Of a stretch of DNA of 64,000 nucleotides, positions 17,941 through 29,555 are shown piece after piece (position 1 is the stretch's first letter; every line of letters starts with the position of its first letter). The DNA is taken from positions 2,047,783 through 2,111,782 of the forward strand of contig NZ_LFZW01000001.1 in assembly GCF_001183985.1 (NCBI RefSeq), read 5' to 3'. Origin of the DNA: Peribacillus loiseleuriae. Its GTDB lineage: Bacteria > Bacillota > Bacilli > Bacillales > DSM-1321. The translations under genes were made by a program, and so were the position numbers. The notes under the pieces are model-generated. The model searched no databases. It was not told where the DNA came from and saw only the letters and a program-made list of their open reading frames with translations.

Positions 17941-18762
17941 ATGGAAAAACAAAGAATAGACCTGTAAAAGATATTATTACTGATATTAAATCAGTAACAA
18001 AGTATTTTATGGAAACTAGAGGACAGGCTAGTCAAGCTATTAGTAATGCAATTTTAATTATGATAAAGAATATCGAATCACATGAAGAAGAGCCTAGTGA
18101 CGTCGCTGTTGAAAAGATCATTAACAGTAAAAATAATTACTTAACTTATAACAATAACGCAACAAAGAAAGCGCTTAAATATTCAATTGAATTAATAAAA
18201 AACAAGAAAAATATTCTAGTATACGATTATTCAAGCACCGTTGAAAAGGTCTTGGTAGAACTTGGGGAAAACGAGCAACAGTATATATTCCTGAAAGCAG
18301 AATTATTATTGGTGGGCTACCATTTGTTGAGACATGTAAAGAGGCTGGACATAAAATTAAGTTTTTCCCAGATGCCGCTTTAATGTACTACTTAAAAGAA
18401 TGTGATGTTGCCTTAATGGGAGCTGAAACCTTCTATGCGGATGGAACGGGATTCAATACTACTGGATCAGATATCGTTGGCTTAGTATGTAGTTATTATA
18501 AAATTCCTTTATATTTCCTTACCCCACTAATTAAATTAGATATTCGATCTATATATGGACATTATAAAAACCTTAAAATTAGTGACTTAACTCACAAAAT
18601 GACAGAGTATTGGTCGAACAAGGAATTGACAAAGGGTATTGATTTCACCGCACCAGAATTATTAGGCGTTAAAGCTAAACATATAAGGGGGGTGTTACAG
18701 AACAGGGTATTATTCCATCTGCCGTGAGTCAAGAATTTTATAAAGGACTGGGGTACTATTTA
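17941..18762 (+). pseudogene. Decayed eIF2B-like protein (second copy)
   Basis: Parallel to 15290-16276 but lacking about the first 45 residues. Readable pieces are KDIITDIKSVTKYFMETRGQ, KNILVYDYSSTVEKVLVELG, a frameshift near 18282, YYLKECDVALMGAETFYADG, NTTGSDIVGLVCSYYKIPLY and another shift near 18690. GAE and NTTGS are kept in this copy too, so the unusual active-site pattern is a property of the family and not a mutation of copy 1. Confidence 0.85.
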
Positions 18763-19565
18763 ATGGGAAATTTATTTAAACCTGATTGCACAGTATTATC
18801 AATGATTCAACCCGATCCGCTACCGGGTAGTTACAGACATAGGGATCAAACAATTGATCAAATTGTTTATAATTCCTTAAAAGAAACTGAAATGGCATTA
18901 GAAAATGGGTTTGACGGGATTATCGTTCAGAACATGAATGACATGCCAATCAAACAAGAATCAGACCCTGAGGCAATAGCGTATATGACATGAATTGGCT
19001 ATGAAATTCGTAAAGAGTTTCCGACATTAACAATGGGTATTCTAATGAATTGGGATGGTGTCTCTGGTTTATCAGTTGCAGATGCTGTTGGGGCAGATTT
19101 TGTAAGGGTCGAGCATCTCTTTACTGATGCAAACGTAACTAGCGCTGGAATCTTACAGGCCCAATGTGTGGATATTGCTAGACTAAGAAAAAGAATTAAT
19201 ACAAAAGTTCCTGTATATGCAGATGTGTATGAGGTCCATGGCGTTCCATTAGGAAGAAAACCGATTGAAGATGCAGCATGGGAAGCTGTTCATGAGGCCT
19301 AGATGGTTTATTCCTAGCAGGTAAGACACCTGAGGAAAGCATTGAAATGATTAAAAAGATCAGAAAAAAATTACCTGACACTCCTGTTCTATTGGGTGGC
19401 GGTGCTAATGGAGATAATATTTATGAGCTTCTTAAATATTATGACGGCGTGTCTGTTGCCACATGGATTAAGAATGGCGATATGAAGAATCCAATTGACC
19501 CCGATAAAGCTAAGTTATTTATGGCCGAAGCTAACAAGGCGAAAGAATATAAGAACAGAAATTAA
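18763..19565 (+). pseudogene. Decayed BtpA/SgcQ-family protein (second copy)
   Basis: Starts MGNLFKPDCTVLSMIQPDPL and matches the protein at 16276-17082 along its whole length. It has an in-frame TGA at 18991-18993 where copy 1 has an arginine codon, and a deletion of about four bases near 19299 (after AAWEAVHEA). The C-terminal part PDTPVLLGGGANGDNIYELL is intact. Roughly three quarters of residues match, so the duplication is old or the copy was acquired separately. Confidence 0.88.
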
Positions 19566-19687
19566 TCCTGTAAGGGAATACAAGATAAAGTTTGCTTTCC
19601 TTGAAAAATATAGGAAAAAATAATGTTGTCAAATACCTTCTGAGTGAAAAAAAGAAAAAAATTAAATATTATGGGAGCAGAAAAATT

Positions 19688-20191
19688 ATGTTTACAAAAC
19701 TTTTCAAGAAAAAGGAAGAAACACCCAAAATGATTGAGCTAAAAGCACATATGTCGGGTAATATAGTTCCGTTAGAAGATGTTCCCGATCCCGTTTTTGC
19801 AGAAAAAATGATGGGAGATGGATTGGCTATTGAACCGACAGAAGGAAAAGTTGTTGCTCCAGTTAAAGGTGAAATAGTACAAGTTTTCCCCACAAAACAT
19901 GCTGTAGGGATCAAAACTTCAAATGGTGTCGAGGTCTTAATTCATATCGGGCTTGAAACTGTCGCAATGAATGGAGAAGGTTTTAAAGCACACGTTTCGG
20001 CAGGGGAAAAGGTTAACGTTGGTGACGTACTTTTGACATTTGACTTGGATTTGGTTAAACAAAAAGCAAAAAGTATAGTTACACCATTAATTATTACTAA
20101 TACAGAAGTGATGACAAATATTGAAAAACCTTTCTGTTCAGGAAAAGTAGATGCATCCGAGGAGACAATACTAGTCGTTACGGTAAATTGA
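19688..20191 (+). CDS. PTS glucose-family EIIA component
   Basis: 167 residues, a free-standing IIA of the glucose family. H86 in VLIHIGLETV is the phosphorylated histidine and H71 (TKHAVGI) is its partner. It passes phosphate from HPr to the IIB cysteine of the transporter at 20647, which lacks its own IIA domain. The ATG at 19688 is chosen because MFTKLFKKKEE is the normal N-terminus and GGGAGC lies about nine bases upstream. It follows the decayed duplicate genes by 122 bases. Confidence 0.92.
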   Translation: MFTKLFKKKEETPKMIELKAHMSGNIVPLEDVPDPVFAEKMMGDGLAIEPTEGKVVAPVKGEIVQVFPTKHAVGIKTSNGVEVLIHIGLETVAMNGEGFKAHVSAGEKVNVGDVLLTFDLDLVKQKAKSIVTPLIITNTEVMTNIEKPFCSGKVDASEETILVVTVN

Positions 20192-20531
20192 TTCATTTAT
20201 TTTCTAAGTAGTTTTTGATGTATTAACTAAATGAAATAATGCAACGCATAAAGATGTCTAGAGTTTTTCAAGTTTTACGAGATTCTTTTTTCTGACCTTA
20301 TTAATATTGGTTCATTATAAAATCAAATGCTACTGTTGGAAAATCAGAAAGTCATCGTGAAACCCCGTTATAATATAGGTCGACCAAAACCACAATACGA
20401 AGGAAATTGACGATGACTCAAACTGATTCTAAATCAAAAGATTGCATACTTAAACATATTAACACTTATGACACCTAATTTAAAGGTAAGAATAGTTGAG
20501 TAAATAAGGAATAGAGACAAATTGTAAAGTT
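20192..20531. other. Gap with a possible insertion-sequence remnant
   Basis: Around 20351-20480 there is a promoter-like stretch and an ATG at 20413 opening MTQTDSKSKDCILKHINTYD, which stops after about 20 codons. It resembles the start of a transposase-type gene cut short, but I cannot name the family. Nothing else is visible before the cre-like site. Confidence 0.3.
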
Positions 20532-20568
20532 TGTAACCCTTTACAGTTATTGTGAATCTGTATATGTT
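20532..20568 (+). promoter_or_regulatory. cre-like site over the promoter of the PTS gene
   Basis: TGTAACCCTTTACA (20532-20545) fits the CcpA cre consensus except for one G-to-C change. Its end is TTTACA (20540-20545), a -35 box, followed after 17 bases by TATGTT (20563-20568). CcpA bound here would block transcription, consistent with catabolite repression of a sugar PTS. Confidence 0.6.
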
Positions 20569-20578
20569 TAACGAAAAA

Positions 20579-20596
20579 GATATAACATTATAACAT
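20579..20596 (-). promoter_or_regulatory. GntR operator before the PTS permease gene
   Basis: GATATAACATTATAACAT is the reverse complement of the array operator at 16 of 18 positions. It lies just downstream of the -10 box, a position for repression. It links the PTS unit to the regulator at 14425. Confidence 0.7.
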
Positions 20597-20646
20597 TATC
20601 TAGGTGATGAAAATATCCCTAGATCTAATAAAAGGAGGGTTTTTTT

Positions 20647-22044
20647 ATGGAGAAAACGGAGTCTTTAGAAAAAGAATTATTATCGTTAATGGGAGGTGCA
20701 GATAATATAGTGTCGGTGACGTATTGTGCAACACGACTACGTCCCACAGTAAAAGACCGTTCACTTGTTAACGTGAAGAAAATTGAAGCATTGAATGGTG
20801 TGTCAGGGGTTGTTGATAGAGATGCGGGATTGCAAATAGTGATTGGTCTCCATGTTAATGAGGTTTACGATGCATTTATGAAGGTCTGGAAGTCAAATGC
20901 ATCAACTGATATTAACGATATGGCAGATACCTTGCAGACAGGTAATGAAAAACGTAATTTGTTTAATGATTTTATTGGGCTAGTTGTCAGTATTTTTTCA
21001 CCGTTATTACCATTGTTAGCGGGTTCAGGGTTGCTTCGAGGATTTACGATTTTAGCTAATGAGTTAGGTTGGTTATCAACCGAGAGTACAACGAATTTAA
21101 TTTTAACTCTAGCAGCAACTTCAGTGTTTTATTTCTTACCATTATTAGTCGCTGTTACAGCATCAAAACGATTTGACACAAGTCCGTATATTGCGATTGC
21201 TGTGATGGGTGCGCTGATTATGCCAGGTTTTATTGAATTAGTGCAAGGTGATGGTGGAAATACAATTAAATTTCTAGGTATTTCGATTCCTGTATTTAAT
21301 TATACTAGTCAAATTATTCCGGCTATTTTAACTATTTGGGTACAGTCAAAAATGGAACATTTTATGAAAAAGAAACTACCAAACAGTCTACACATGATTG
21401 TGATTCCTACGGTATTATTAGTAATATTAGTTCCAGTTGTTGCGGGAATATTTGGACCAATTGGAAACTATGTAAGTATCGGTATTGCCAGCATGGTGGA
21501 TTCGTTAGTAAATATTAATCAAATTGTTACTGGAGCGGTCATTGGTGGAACTTGGAATATCTTGATTATGTTTGGTGTACACTGGGCACCGAATACAATG
21601 GTTGTTATCCCTGAAGTTGCTTCAACAGGTAAATCAGCTTTGATTGCTTATGCTGCTACCGCAAATTTTGGTATGGCAGGTGCTGCATTTGCTATTTTCT
21701 TACGCAGCCGAAATCGGGAATTGAAGAACTTTTCATTAACTGCCATTACTTCTGTCATGTTATCAGGAATTGTGGAACCAGCAATTTACGGCTTAGGTGT
21801 GCGATTTAAGAGTCCATTAGTAGCAGGTTGTTTAGGTGCTGCACTTGGTGGTGCGTTTATGGGTGCATTTAACGTAGTAGGGAATGCATTTGTATTTGGT
21901 GGATTGACAACAATTCCTGCATTTGCGGGACCAACATTATGGCTATATATCGTTGGTTTAACCATTTCATTTATTGGTGGTATGGTACTAACATTGATTT
22001 TCGGTATAAAAGATCCAAAAGCAGAAATGTCTGCTTCTAAATAA
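20647..22044 (+). CDS. PTS EIIBC transporter, glucose/beta-glucoside superfamily
   Basis: 465 residues. The IIB domain is at the N-terminus with phospho-cysteine C27 in VTYCATRLRPTV, followed by a linker and a IIC domain of about ten membrane spans (FSPLLPLLAGSGLLRGF, IMFGVHWAPNTM, SGIVEPAIYGLGVRFKSPL). It imports and phosphorylates a sugar or glycoside. The order B-C without A fits beta-glucoside, sucrose, trehalose and MurNAc types, so substrate cannot be read from sequence. RBS AAAGGAGGG. It is followed 32 bases later by an ADP-ribosylglycohydrolase-family gene, which points to a ribosyl-linked substrate. Confidence 0.92.
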   Translation: MEKTESLEKELLSLMGGADNIVSVTYCATRLRPTVKDRSLVNVKKIEALNGVSGVVDRDAGLQIVIGLHVNEVYDAFMKVWKSNASTDINDMADTLQTGNEKRNLFNDFIGLVVSIFSPLLPLLAGSGLLRGFTILANELGWLSTESTTNLILTLAATSVFYFLPLLVAVTASKRFDTSPYIAIAVMGALIMPGFIELVQGDGGNTIKFLGISIPVFNYTSQIIPAILTIWVQSKMEHFMKKKLPNSLHMIVIPTVLLVILVPVVAGIFGPIGNYVSIGIASMVDSLVNINQIVTGAVIGGTWNILIMFGVHWAPNTMVVIPEVASTGKSALIAYAATANFGMAGAAFAIFLRSRNRELKNFSLTAITSVMLSGIVEPAIYGLGVRFKSPLVAGCLGAALGGAFMGAFNVVGNAFVFGGLTTIPAFAGPTLWLYIVGLTISFIGGMVLTLIFGIKDPKAEMSASK

Positions 22045-22076
22045 ATAGCAGTTTAAATACAGAAAGGATGTTGGAA

Positions 22077-23120
22077 TTGAGTTTGAACTCAAAAATACAA
22101 GGAATTTTAGGACTAGCAGCAATTGGTGATGCTATGGGGGCAGCAACTGAAAATTTATCGTTTGATCAAATTCGTAAAAAGTTCGGTCAACCTGTAACAG
22201 AATTTAAAAAACCTGGAGAAACGGCATTTGCGCTAGGAAATGAAGCAGGACAAGTGACAGATGATTTTTCCCAAATATACTTTCTTTGTCAAGCTATTTT
22301 AAAAAATAACGGTGTTATTGAAAAAGATATTATCATTCAAGCTATTTTAGATTGGTCAGATGTTCCTTGGTATTTTGATCGATTTGCAGGACCTACAACT
22401 CGAAGTGCGGTGGCCATGTATAAAGATCCTTCATTAAAAATGAAGCCGTTACCAGGGTCGGCAGCTGTAGATTATGCATCAAAGGCCACAAATGGGTCGG
22501 CAATGAAAATTGCGCCAGCTGGAATTTTACATCCTAATGATTTGGAAGGAGCAATTGATGCTGCAATTACGATTACACAAGTAACACATGATAATAGCTT
22601 GGCGATTTCTGGTGCTTGTGCAGTAGCCGCTGCTATAAGTGCTTCTTTAGCACCCAATGCGACAGTCGAAGATGCTCTAAGTGCCGGATTTTATGGGGCC
22701 GTACGTGGTGAAACAAAGGCAAAAGTCATTTCTCGTGAAGTTGCAGGGCCAAATGTTGTAGAGCGTATCCGATTAGCGCTCGATATAGTAGATGGTGTCG
22801 GTACAAAAGAAGAAAAATTACGTCGGTTATCACAAGTAGTAGGAACCGGATTGCATATTTCAGAAGCTGTTCCTTCTGCATTTGGAATTATTGCTTTAAA
22901 CAAAGACGATGCCCTACAAGCAGTGTTTGATGCTGTAAATATTGGATACGATACAGATACTGTTGCAACAATCGTTGGATCTATGGTTGGTTCGTTTGTT
23001 GATTTAACTGATGAAAGATTTATGCCTTTGTATGAGACTGTACAACGTGCTAATAATTATAACTTAGTAGAGTTAGCAAATTCATTAGCAAGTATGGTGA
23101 ATAGTGATGAAAAAAAATAA
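22077..23120 (+). CDS. ADP-ribosylglycohydrolase-family enzyme (ARH/DraG fold)
   Basis: About 347 residues. Metal-binding motifs of the family are present: GDAMGA near the start, QVTDDF, and the C-terminal NIGYDTDTVATIVGSM. These enzymes hydrolyse N- or O-glycosidic bonds to ribose using two Mg2+ ions. Here, directly after a PTS permease, a role in splitting an imported phosphorylated riboside is more likely than protein de-ADP-ribosylation; this is inference. The TTG at 22077 has AAAGGA eight bases upstream; an ATG at 22068 in frame overlaps that RBS. Confidence 0.85.
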   Translation: MSLNSKIQGILGLAAIGDAMGAATENLSFDQIRKKFGQPVTEFKKPGETAFALGNEAGQVTDDFSQIYFLCQAILKNNGVIEKDIIIQAILDWSDVPWYFDRFAGPTTRSAVAMYKDPSLKMKPLPGSAAVDYASKATNGSAMKIAPAGILHPNDLEGAIDAAITITQVTHDNSLAISGACAVAAAISASLAPNATVEDALSAGFYGAVRGETKAKVISREVAGPNVVERIRLALDIVDGVGTKEEKLRRLSQVVGTGLHISEAVPSAFGIIALNKDDALQAVFDAVNIGYDTDTVATIVGSMVGSFVDLTDERFMPLYETVQRANNYNLVELANSLASMVNSDEKK

Positions 23121-23126
23121 TATTAA

Positions 23127-24047
<921 letters not shown>

Positions 24048-24054
24048 CTGTTAA

Positions 24055-24115
24055 AGAGCGTGTTGCACAACTAACTATATGAGTTAGGGTGCAACGCGTA
24101 CTTTCTTTTTAAGGA
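24055..24115 (+). terminator. Hairpin terminator after the GH1 relic
   Basis: GTTGCACAACTAACT pairs with AGTTAGGGTGCAAC around a short AT loop, followed by TTTCTTTTT. It should end the EIIBC-ARH transcript. Confidence 0.7.
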
Positions 24116-24307
24116 AAAATTAATAGGACATGATATGTCACTTAGTGCCCTTTTGATTATAGGGGTATCGCCACATGCCCATCAAGCTAAAGACGTAAAT
24201 GACTAGATACGAAATAATTCTTGTTTCAAAACGAGCGAGTGATGGGAAAGTAGGCATACCAAAGAAGCCTATTAAAATACGATTTTTTTACTAGGCAGCT
24301 TGTCTAT

Positions 24308-24730
24308 GTGTCTGTACCCCTATATGAAGGCGTTAAGAAAGGTGCTTATGTGGTTTCAACTGCTAAAGGTGAAGCAACGGGTCTTTTACTTGCAACTGGT
24401 TCTGAAATTTCATTAGCCATTGAAGCACAAAAAGAACTTGAAAAAGAAGGTATTCACGTCTCTGTTGTTAGTATGCCTAGCTGGGATCGTTTTGAACAAC
24501 AATCAAAAGAATACAAAGAAAGTATCATTCCAAAAAATCTACCTGCTCGTATAGCAATTGAATTAGAATCTTTATTTGGTTGGAGGGAATACATCGGTGA
24601 ATTTGGAGAGTATATACCGATTGATCATTTTGGATCATCTGCCCCAGCAGATAAATTATTACAAGAGTACGTATTTACCGTAGAAAACGTGGTTTGTAAA
24701 TTCAAACAGATGGAAGAACTCATTAAGTAA
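24308..24730 (+). pseudogene. Transketolase, C-terminal fragment
   Basis: The last 135 residues or so of a transketolase: KKGAYVVSTAKGEATGLLLA, TGSEISLAIEAQKELEKEG, VSVVSMPSWDRFEQQSKEY and PADKLLQEYVFTVENVV. The thiamine-pyrophosphate and pyrimidine domains are gone. No RBS precedes the first ATG. The full enzyme would have fed pentose phosphates into glycolysis, so the relic fits the pentose theme of the island. It ends 28 bases before the second HPr gene. Confidence 0.88.
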
Positions 24731-24758
24731 TTAAAAACTGAAAAAGGGGTCATAATAA

Positions 24759-25025
24759 ATGGCAGAAAAATTATACACAATTATTGATGATGCAGGAATT
24801 CATGCACGCCCGGCAACACTTTTGGTTAAATCAGTATCTAATTTTAACAGTGAGATCAACTTAGAATATAACGGAAAAAGCGTAAACTTAAAATCAATTA
24901 TGGGTGTTATGTCATTAGGAATTGTAAAAGGTGCTGAAACAAAAATTGTTGCATCTGGTTCAGATGAAAACGAAGTAATTGCTGCGGTTACTGAAACAAT
25001 CACGAAACAGGGGTTAGGCCAATGA
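24759..25025 (+). CDS. HPr-family phosphocarrier protein (copy 2)
   Basis: 88 residues with H15 (AGIHARPAT) and S46 (NLKSIMGVM) in the standard positions. The start follows AAAGGGG. Its stop overlaps the enzyme I start (CAATGA), the classic ptsHI arrangement. It may be the private carrier of this island or a relocated general ptsH; a second ptsHI elsewhere in the genome would settle that. Confidence 0.93.
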   Translation: MAEKLYTIIDDAGIHARPATLLVKSVSNFNSEINLEYNGKSVNLKSIMGVMSLGIVKGAETKIVASGSDENEVIAAVTETITKQGLGQ

Positions 25026-26740
25026 TTGTTCAAAGTCTAAAAGGGATTGGAGCATCAGCAGGAATTGCCATTGCAAAAGCTTATCGATTAGAAGAACCAG
25101 AACTAGTCGTGGAAAAACGTGTGATTGACAGCATCGAAGCAGAAATTCAACGTTTTACTGCTGCGATTAGCCAATCGACATCGGAGCTTGAACAAATAAA
25201 AGAACATGCTTTCAAAGAGTTAGGAGAAGATAAAGCAGCAATTTTTGCTGCTCACCTTCTTGTCCTAAGTGATCCAGAGCTTATTAACCCAATCAAAGAC
25301 AAAATCACAACTGAAAAAGTGAATGCTGAATTTGCCTTACAGGAAGTTGCAAATATGTTTATCGGCATGTTCGAGTCAATGGACAATGAATACATGAAGG
25401 AACGTGCTTCAGATATCCGGGATGTGACAAAACGTGTGATGTCTCATCTTTTAGGTGTAACGATTCCGAATCCAAGTATGATCTCTGAGGAAGTTATTAT
25501 TATTGCTGAGGATTTAACTCCATCTGATACAGCTCAATTAAATCGACAATATGTGAAAGGGTTTACGACCGATATCGGTGGACGCACATCCCATTCAGCA
25601 ATAATGGCTCGCTCATTGGAAATTCCCGCAGTTGTTGGAACAAAAACAGGCACAACTGATATCGAAAATGGCGTATTAGTCATCCTAGACGGCTTAGCTG
25701 GAACAGTGATTGTCGATCCGTCAGCTGATACTGTGAAAGAATATGAAGAGAAAAAAGCTACTTATGAAGCAAAAAAGGCAGAGTGGGCAAAGCTTGTGAA
25801 TGAGCCGACTGTTTCAAAAGATGGACAACATGTAGAACTCGCTGCCAATATTGGTACGCCTGAGGATGTAAAGGGTGTACTTGAAAACGGTGGTGAAGGT
25901 GTCGGCTTGTATCGTACCGAATTTTTATATATGGGACGTACTCAGCTTCCGACTGAAGAGGAGCAATTTGATGCTTATAAATCCGTATTAGAGCGCATGG
26001 AAGGTAAGCCTGTTGTTGTGCGTACACTTGATATCGGTGGAGATAAAGAACTTCCATACTTAGACTTACCAAAGGAAATGAATCCATTTCTAGGATTCCG
26101 TGCGATTCGTTTATGCTTAGAAATGCAGGATATGTTCCGCATCCAACTTCGAGCCTTGCTTAGAGCAGGCGTTTATGGAAATTTAAAAATCATGTTTCCT
26201 ATGATTGCCACACTAGATGAGTTCCGTTCGGCAAAAGGAATTCTTGAAGAAGAAAAACAAAAGCTTTTGTTTGAAGGCCAGCAGGTAGTAGAAAAAATCG
26301 AGCTGGGGATCATGGTGGAAATTCCTTCTACTGCTGTTTTAGCTGATCAGTTTGCTAAAGAAGTGGATTTTTTCAGCATTGGTACAAATGATTTAGTCCA
26401 ATATTCAATGGCTGCAGATCGTATGAACCAACGTGTTTCCTATCTATATCAGCCATACAGTCCGGCAATTTTAAGATTGGTTAAAATGGTAATTGATGCT
26501 GCGCATGCTGAAGGCAAATGGGCAGGTATGTGCGGTGAAATGGCGGGAGACGAAACAGCAATTCCAATTCTCTTAGGCCTGGGACTTGATGAGTTCTCAA
26601 TGAGTGCAACATCCATCCTAAAAGTACGTTCCCAAATTCTTCGTCTTTCTAAAACAGAAATGAAGAACTTAGCAGAAAAAGCCTTGCAAATGAAAACAAC
26701 AAGTGAAGTAATCGAAGCCGTAAAGGAAATTATGAAATAG
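25022..26740 (+). CDS. ptsI: PTS enzyme I (PEP-protein phosphotransferase)
   Basis: 572 residues, full length. The phospho-histidine lies in [23 protein letters not shown]-binding and catalytic regions [43 protein letters not shown] and the Cys-containing [13 protein letters not shown] are all intact. It takes phosphate from phosphoenolpyruvate and hands it to HPr. It is translationally coupled to the HPr gene by a four-base overlap. Presence in an accessory island suggests a self-contained PTS energised independently of the general one, although it may be the cell's only ptsI. Confidence 0.96.
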   Translation: MIVQSLKGIGASAGIAIAKAYRLEEPELVVEKRVIDSIEAEIQRFTAAISQSTSELEQIKEHAFKELGEDKAAIFAAHLLVLSDPELINPIKDKITTEKVNAEFALQEVANMFIGMFESMDNEYMKERASDIRDVTKRVMSHLLGVTIPNPSMISEEVIIIAEDLTPSDTAQLNRQYVKGFTTDIGGRTSHSAIMARSLEIPAVVGTKTGTTDIENGVLVILDGLAGTVIVDPSADTVKEYEEKKATYEAKKAEWAKLVNEPTVSKDGQHVELAANIGTPEDVKGVLENGGEGVGLYRTEFLYMGRTQLPTEEEQFDAYKSVLERMEGKPVVVRTLDIGGDKELPYLDLPKEMNPFLGFRAIRLCLEMQDMFRIQLRALLRAGVYGNLKIMFPMIATLDEFRSAKGILEEEKQKLLFEGQQVVEKIELGIMVEIPSTAVLADQFAKEVDFFSIGTNDLVQYSMAADRMNQRVSYLYQPYSPAILRLVKMVIDAAHAEGKWAGMCGEMAGDETAIPILLGLGLDEFSMSATSILKVRSQILRLSKTEMKNLAEKALQMKTTSEVIEAVKEIMK

Positions 26741-26883
26741 GAACGGTTATAAAAAATGATTTTTAACGGGGACGGTTTTATTTTTTTGAAAAATACTTGT
26801 AAAAGCCGTTCTCATTAACCATTATGAACCATTTCTCGTAAGAACCGAGACAATGAACGATGATACACATTGATGGCACATGA

Positions 26884-27858
<975 letters not shown>

Positions 27859-27984
27859 GATGTGCATTTCCACCAGCTTTTTAATAGTGAAACAAGGTAG
27901 AAAGCCATGGTTAATGCAGGTCTTGTGTTTGACTTGCTATTAATCTAATAGGTTCATATAAATATTTTTAGCACAGAGGTAATA

Positions 27985-28532
27985 TGTTGAGTGACAATAA
28001 AGTTTTTCAATTTACAATAAAGTCATTTAAAACATAATAAAGTTGTTCAATATTACATGTGCAAGCGAAAAGACTAAATAAATATAAGTTTTCACTGATT
28101 TGTCGACCTAAGAAAGGATTTTTATTAATAACCAGTTTAAGATAATGGGTGAGTGATTAGGGGAATTTGTATGATATTTATAGAGTTAGATGAGTTAGAA
28201 TACAGAATCAATCAACTGAGAAAAGAATTGATTCAGATTGCTGAAATAACTGGCTTAAATAGCCGTGAGACCATTTATTGCAGTCGGAAATTAGACAAAC
28301 TCATCACGATCTATCAAAAATCTTCTTATAAAAAAATAGAAATATGTTGTTGAATGGCAATGAAGTTGTTTGAATATTAACATTTTAAACAACTTTATTA
28401 TCATTAGTTTTGAAATTTAATCTTCATGTTACGATCGAAATTAAACAACTTATTTTTTGTTTGATCTGAATTTAGAACGGTTTTATGCGAGTTTGACGCT
28501 TCAAAATTAAATGACTTTATTGTTACGGTACA
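27985..28532. mobile_element. Miniature element with Tn7-type ends carrying a spo0E-like gene
   Basis: The left end reads TGT, six bases, ACAATAAAGT (27994). The right end, on the other strand, reads TGT, six bases, ACAATAAAGT. Further copies of the site consensus ACAATAAAGTNNTTTAA lie at 28014 and 28034 on the left and (inverted) at 28383, 28441 and 28507 on the right. Tn7 itself starts TGT-N6-ACAATAAAGT and has multiple TnsB sites at each end. No transposase gene is inside. An 8-base direct repeat AGAGGTAA flanks it (27975-27982, 28534-28541), offset from the TGT ends by two and one bases, so the exact target duplication is unclear. Confidence 0.65.
28171..28353 (+). CDS. Spo0E-family aspartyl-phosphate phosphatase
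   Basis: 60 residues, helix-loop-helix. The family motif appears as SRKLDKLITIYQK (SQELD variant) in the second helix. Spo0E proteins remove phosphate from Spo0A-P and delay sporulation. The ATG at 28171 has AGGGGAA upstream; a longer frame from 28153 is less likely. It lies inside the miniature Tn7-like element, so it is candidate cargo. The Q of the usual SQELD motif is R here, so activity is not certain. Confidence 0.8.
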   Translation: MIFIELDELEYRINQLRKELIQIAEITGLNSRETIYCSRKLDKLITIYQKSSYKKIEICC

Positions 28533-28540
28533 TAGAGGTA

Positions 28541-28690
28541 AGAATGGGGTTGTCTAAAAGGTACATTTTATCGTGAATTTTAACCAAGAAAAAACCCAAG
28601 AATGTTGATAAAACAACATTCTTGGGTTTTGCTGTATATAAATTTTTGCTTAAAAAACTACTTTTCGGACAGTGCCATTTTATTAGAATT
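28541..28690. mobile_element. Possible MITE with an internal terminator hairpin
   Basis: AATGGGGTTGTCTAAAAGGTA (split at 28543-28563) and its imperfect inverted copy ending TTTTCGGACAGTGCCATT bound about 145 bases. Inside, AAAACCCAAGAATGTTG pairs with CAACATTCTTGGGTTTT (28592-28631). The ends resemble IS-type TIRs with TGTC and AAAAG; no transposase. It abuts the Tn7-like element. Confidence 0.45.
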
Positions 28691-28740
28691 ATAGTGAATC
28701 TCAAAAATAATAGAACCAGAAACAGAAACAGGTAAAAATT

Positions 28741-29546
28741 TTAGGATCCGTACTCTAATTTTAATCTTTCCATATCTTTTAAGGGGGCACAACCGAATAA
28801 TCTGGAGTATTCCCTACTGAATTGAGAAGGGCTCTCGTAACCTATTTTAAAGGCAACATCTGCTGCACTTATTTTTCCAAGTTTTAATAAACTTCTTGCT
28901 TGTTGTAATCGCACTTGTTTTTGAAACTGTATAGGACTCATTGAGGTCATCTCTTTAAAATGACGATGCAGTGACGCGACACTCATATTTGCACTTTCTG
29001 CAAGATCCTGTATGCTTAATTTTCGTTCATAATTCCTTGTAATCTCAGAAATGATTTCGCTCATTTTACTGGTTTTCCCATTAAAAAATTGATGCAGTAT
29101 ATGACCATCAGAGCTTTGTAGAATTCTGTATAGGATTTCCTCTTTAATTAAAAGTGCTAAGAAAGGAATACTCTCAGGTTCTTGTAAAAGTTCAACCATG
29201 CGACAAACTGCGTTGAAAATTCCCTCATTTAATGAGCTAACGAGCATACTTCGTTTTTGTTTGATTTCCATATTAGGTTTTACTTGTACGCCTTTATTAA
29301 TTAGATCCAGTATATCCTTTGTGGTAAATTGTAACTTGATTTACAAATAAGGGAAATCCTTTGAAGCTTTTAGGACATGAGCCGTAATAGGAACATCTGC
29401 CACTGTTACAAAATAATCTCTTGTTCCATAACCATACCTCTCTTTTCCTAAGTAAACTTCTTTATAACCTTGGGCGACTATACATAAAGAAAATGTATGT
29501 ATCCCATAAACTGGTCCGATTTCCTTGGAACGACGACTAAGGTATA
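28741..29546 (-). pseudogene. AraC-family regulator, truncated and with an in-frame stop
   Basis: The C-terminal part (from 29271 down) has both AraC helix-turn-helices: QDLAESANMSVASLHRHFKE and ISAADVAFKIGYESPSQFSR. Upstream, in the same frame, the effector domain reads YGIHTFSLCIVAQGYKEVYL and FPYL, then TAA (about 29341), then IKLQFTTKDILDLI. The first 35 or so residues are missing at the 29547 junction. It parallels the intact regulator at 30026-30943, so it is a decayed paralogue. Confidence 0.85.
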
Positions 29547-29555
29547 ACCCTGGTT

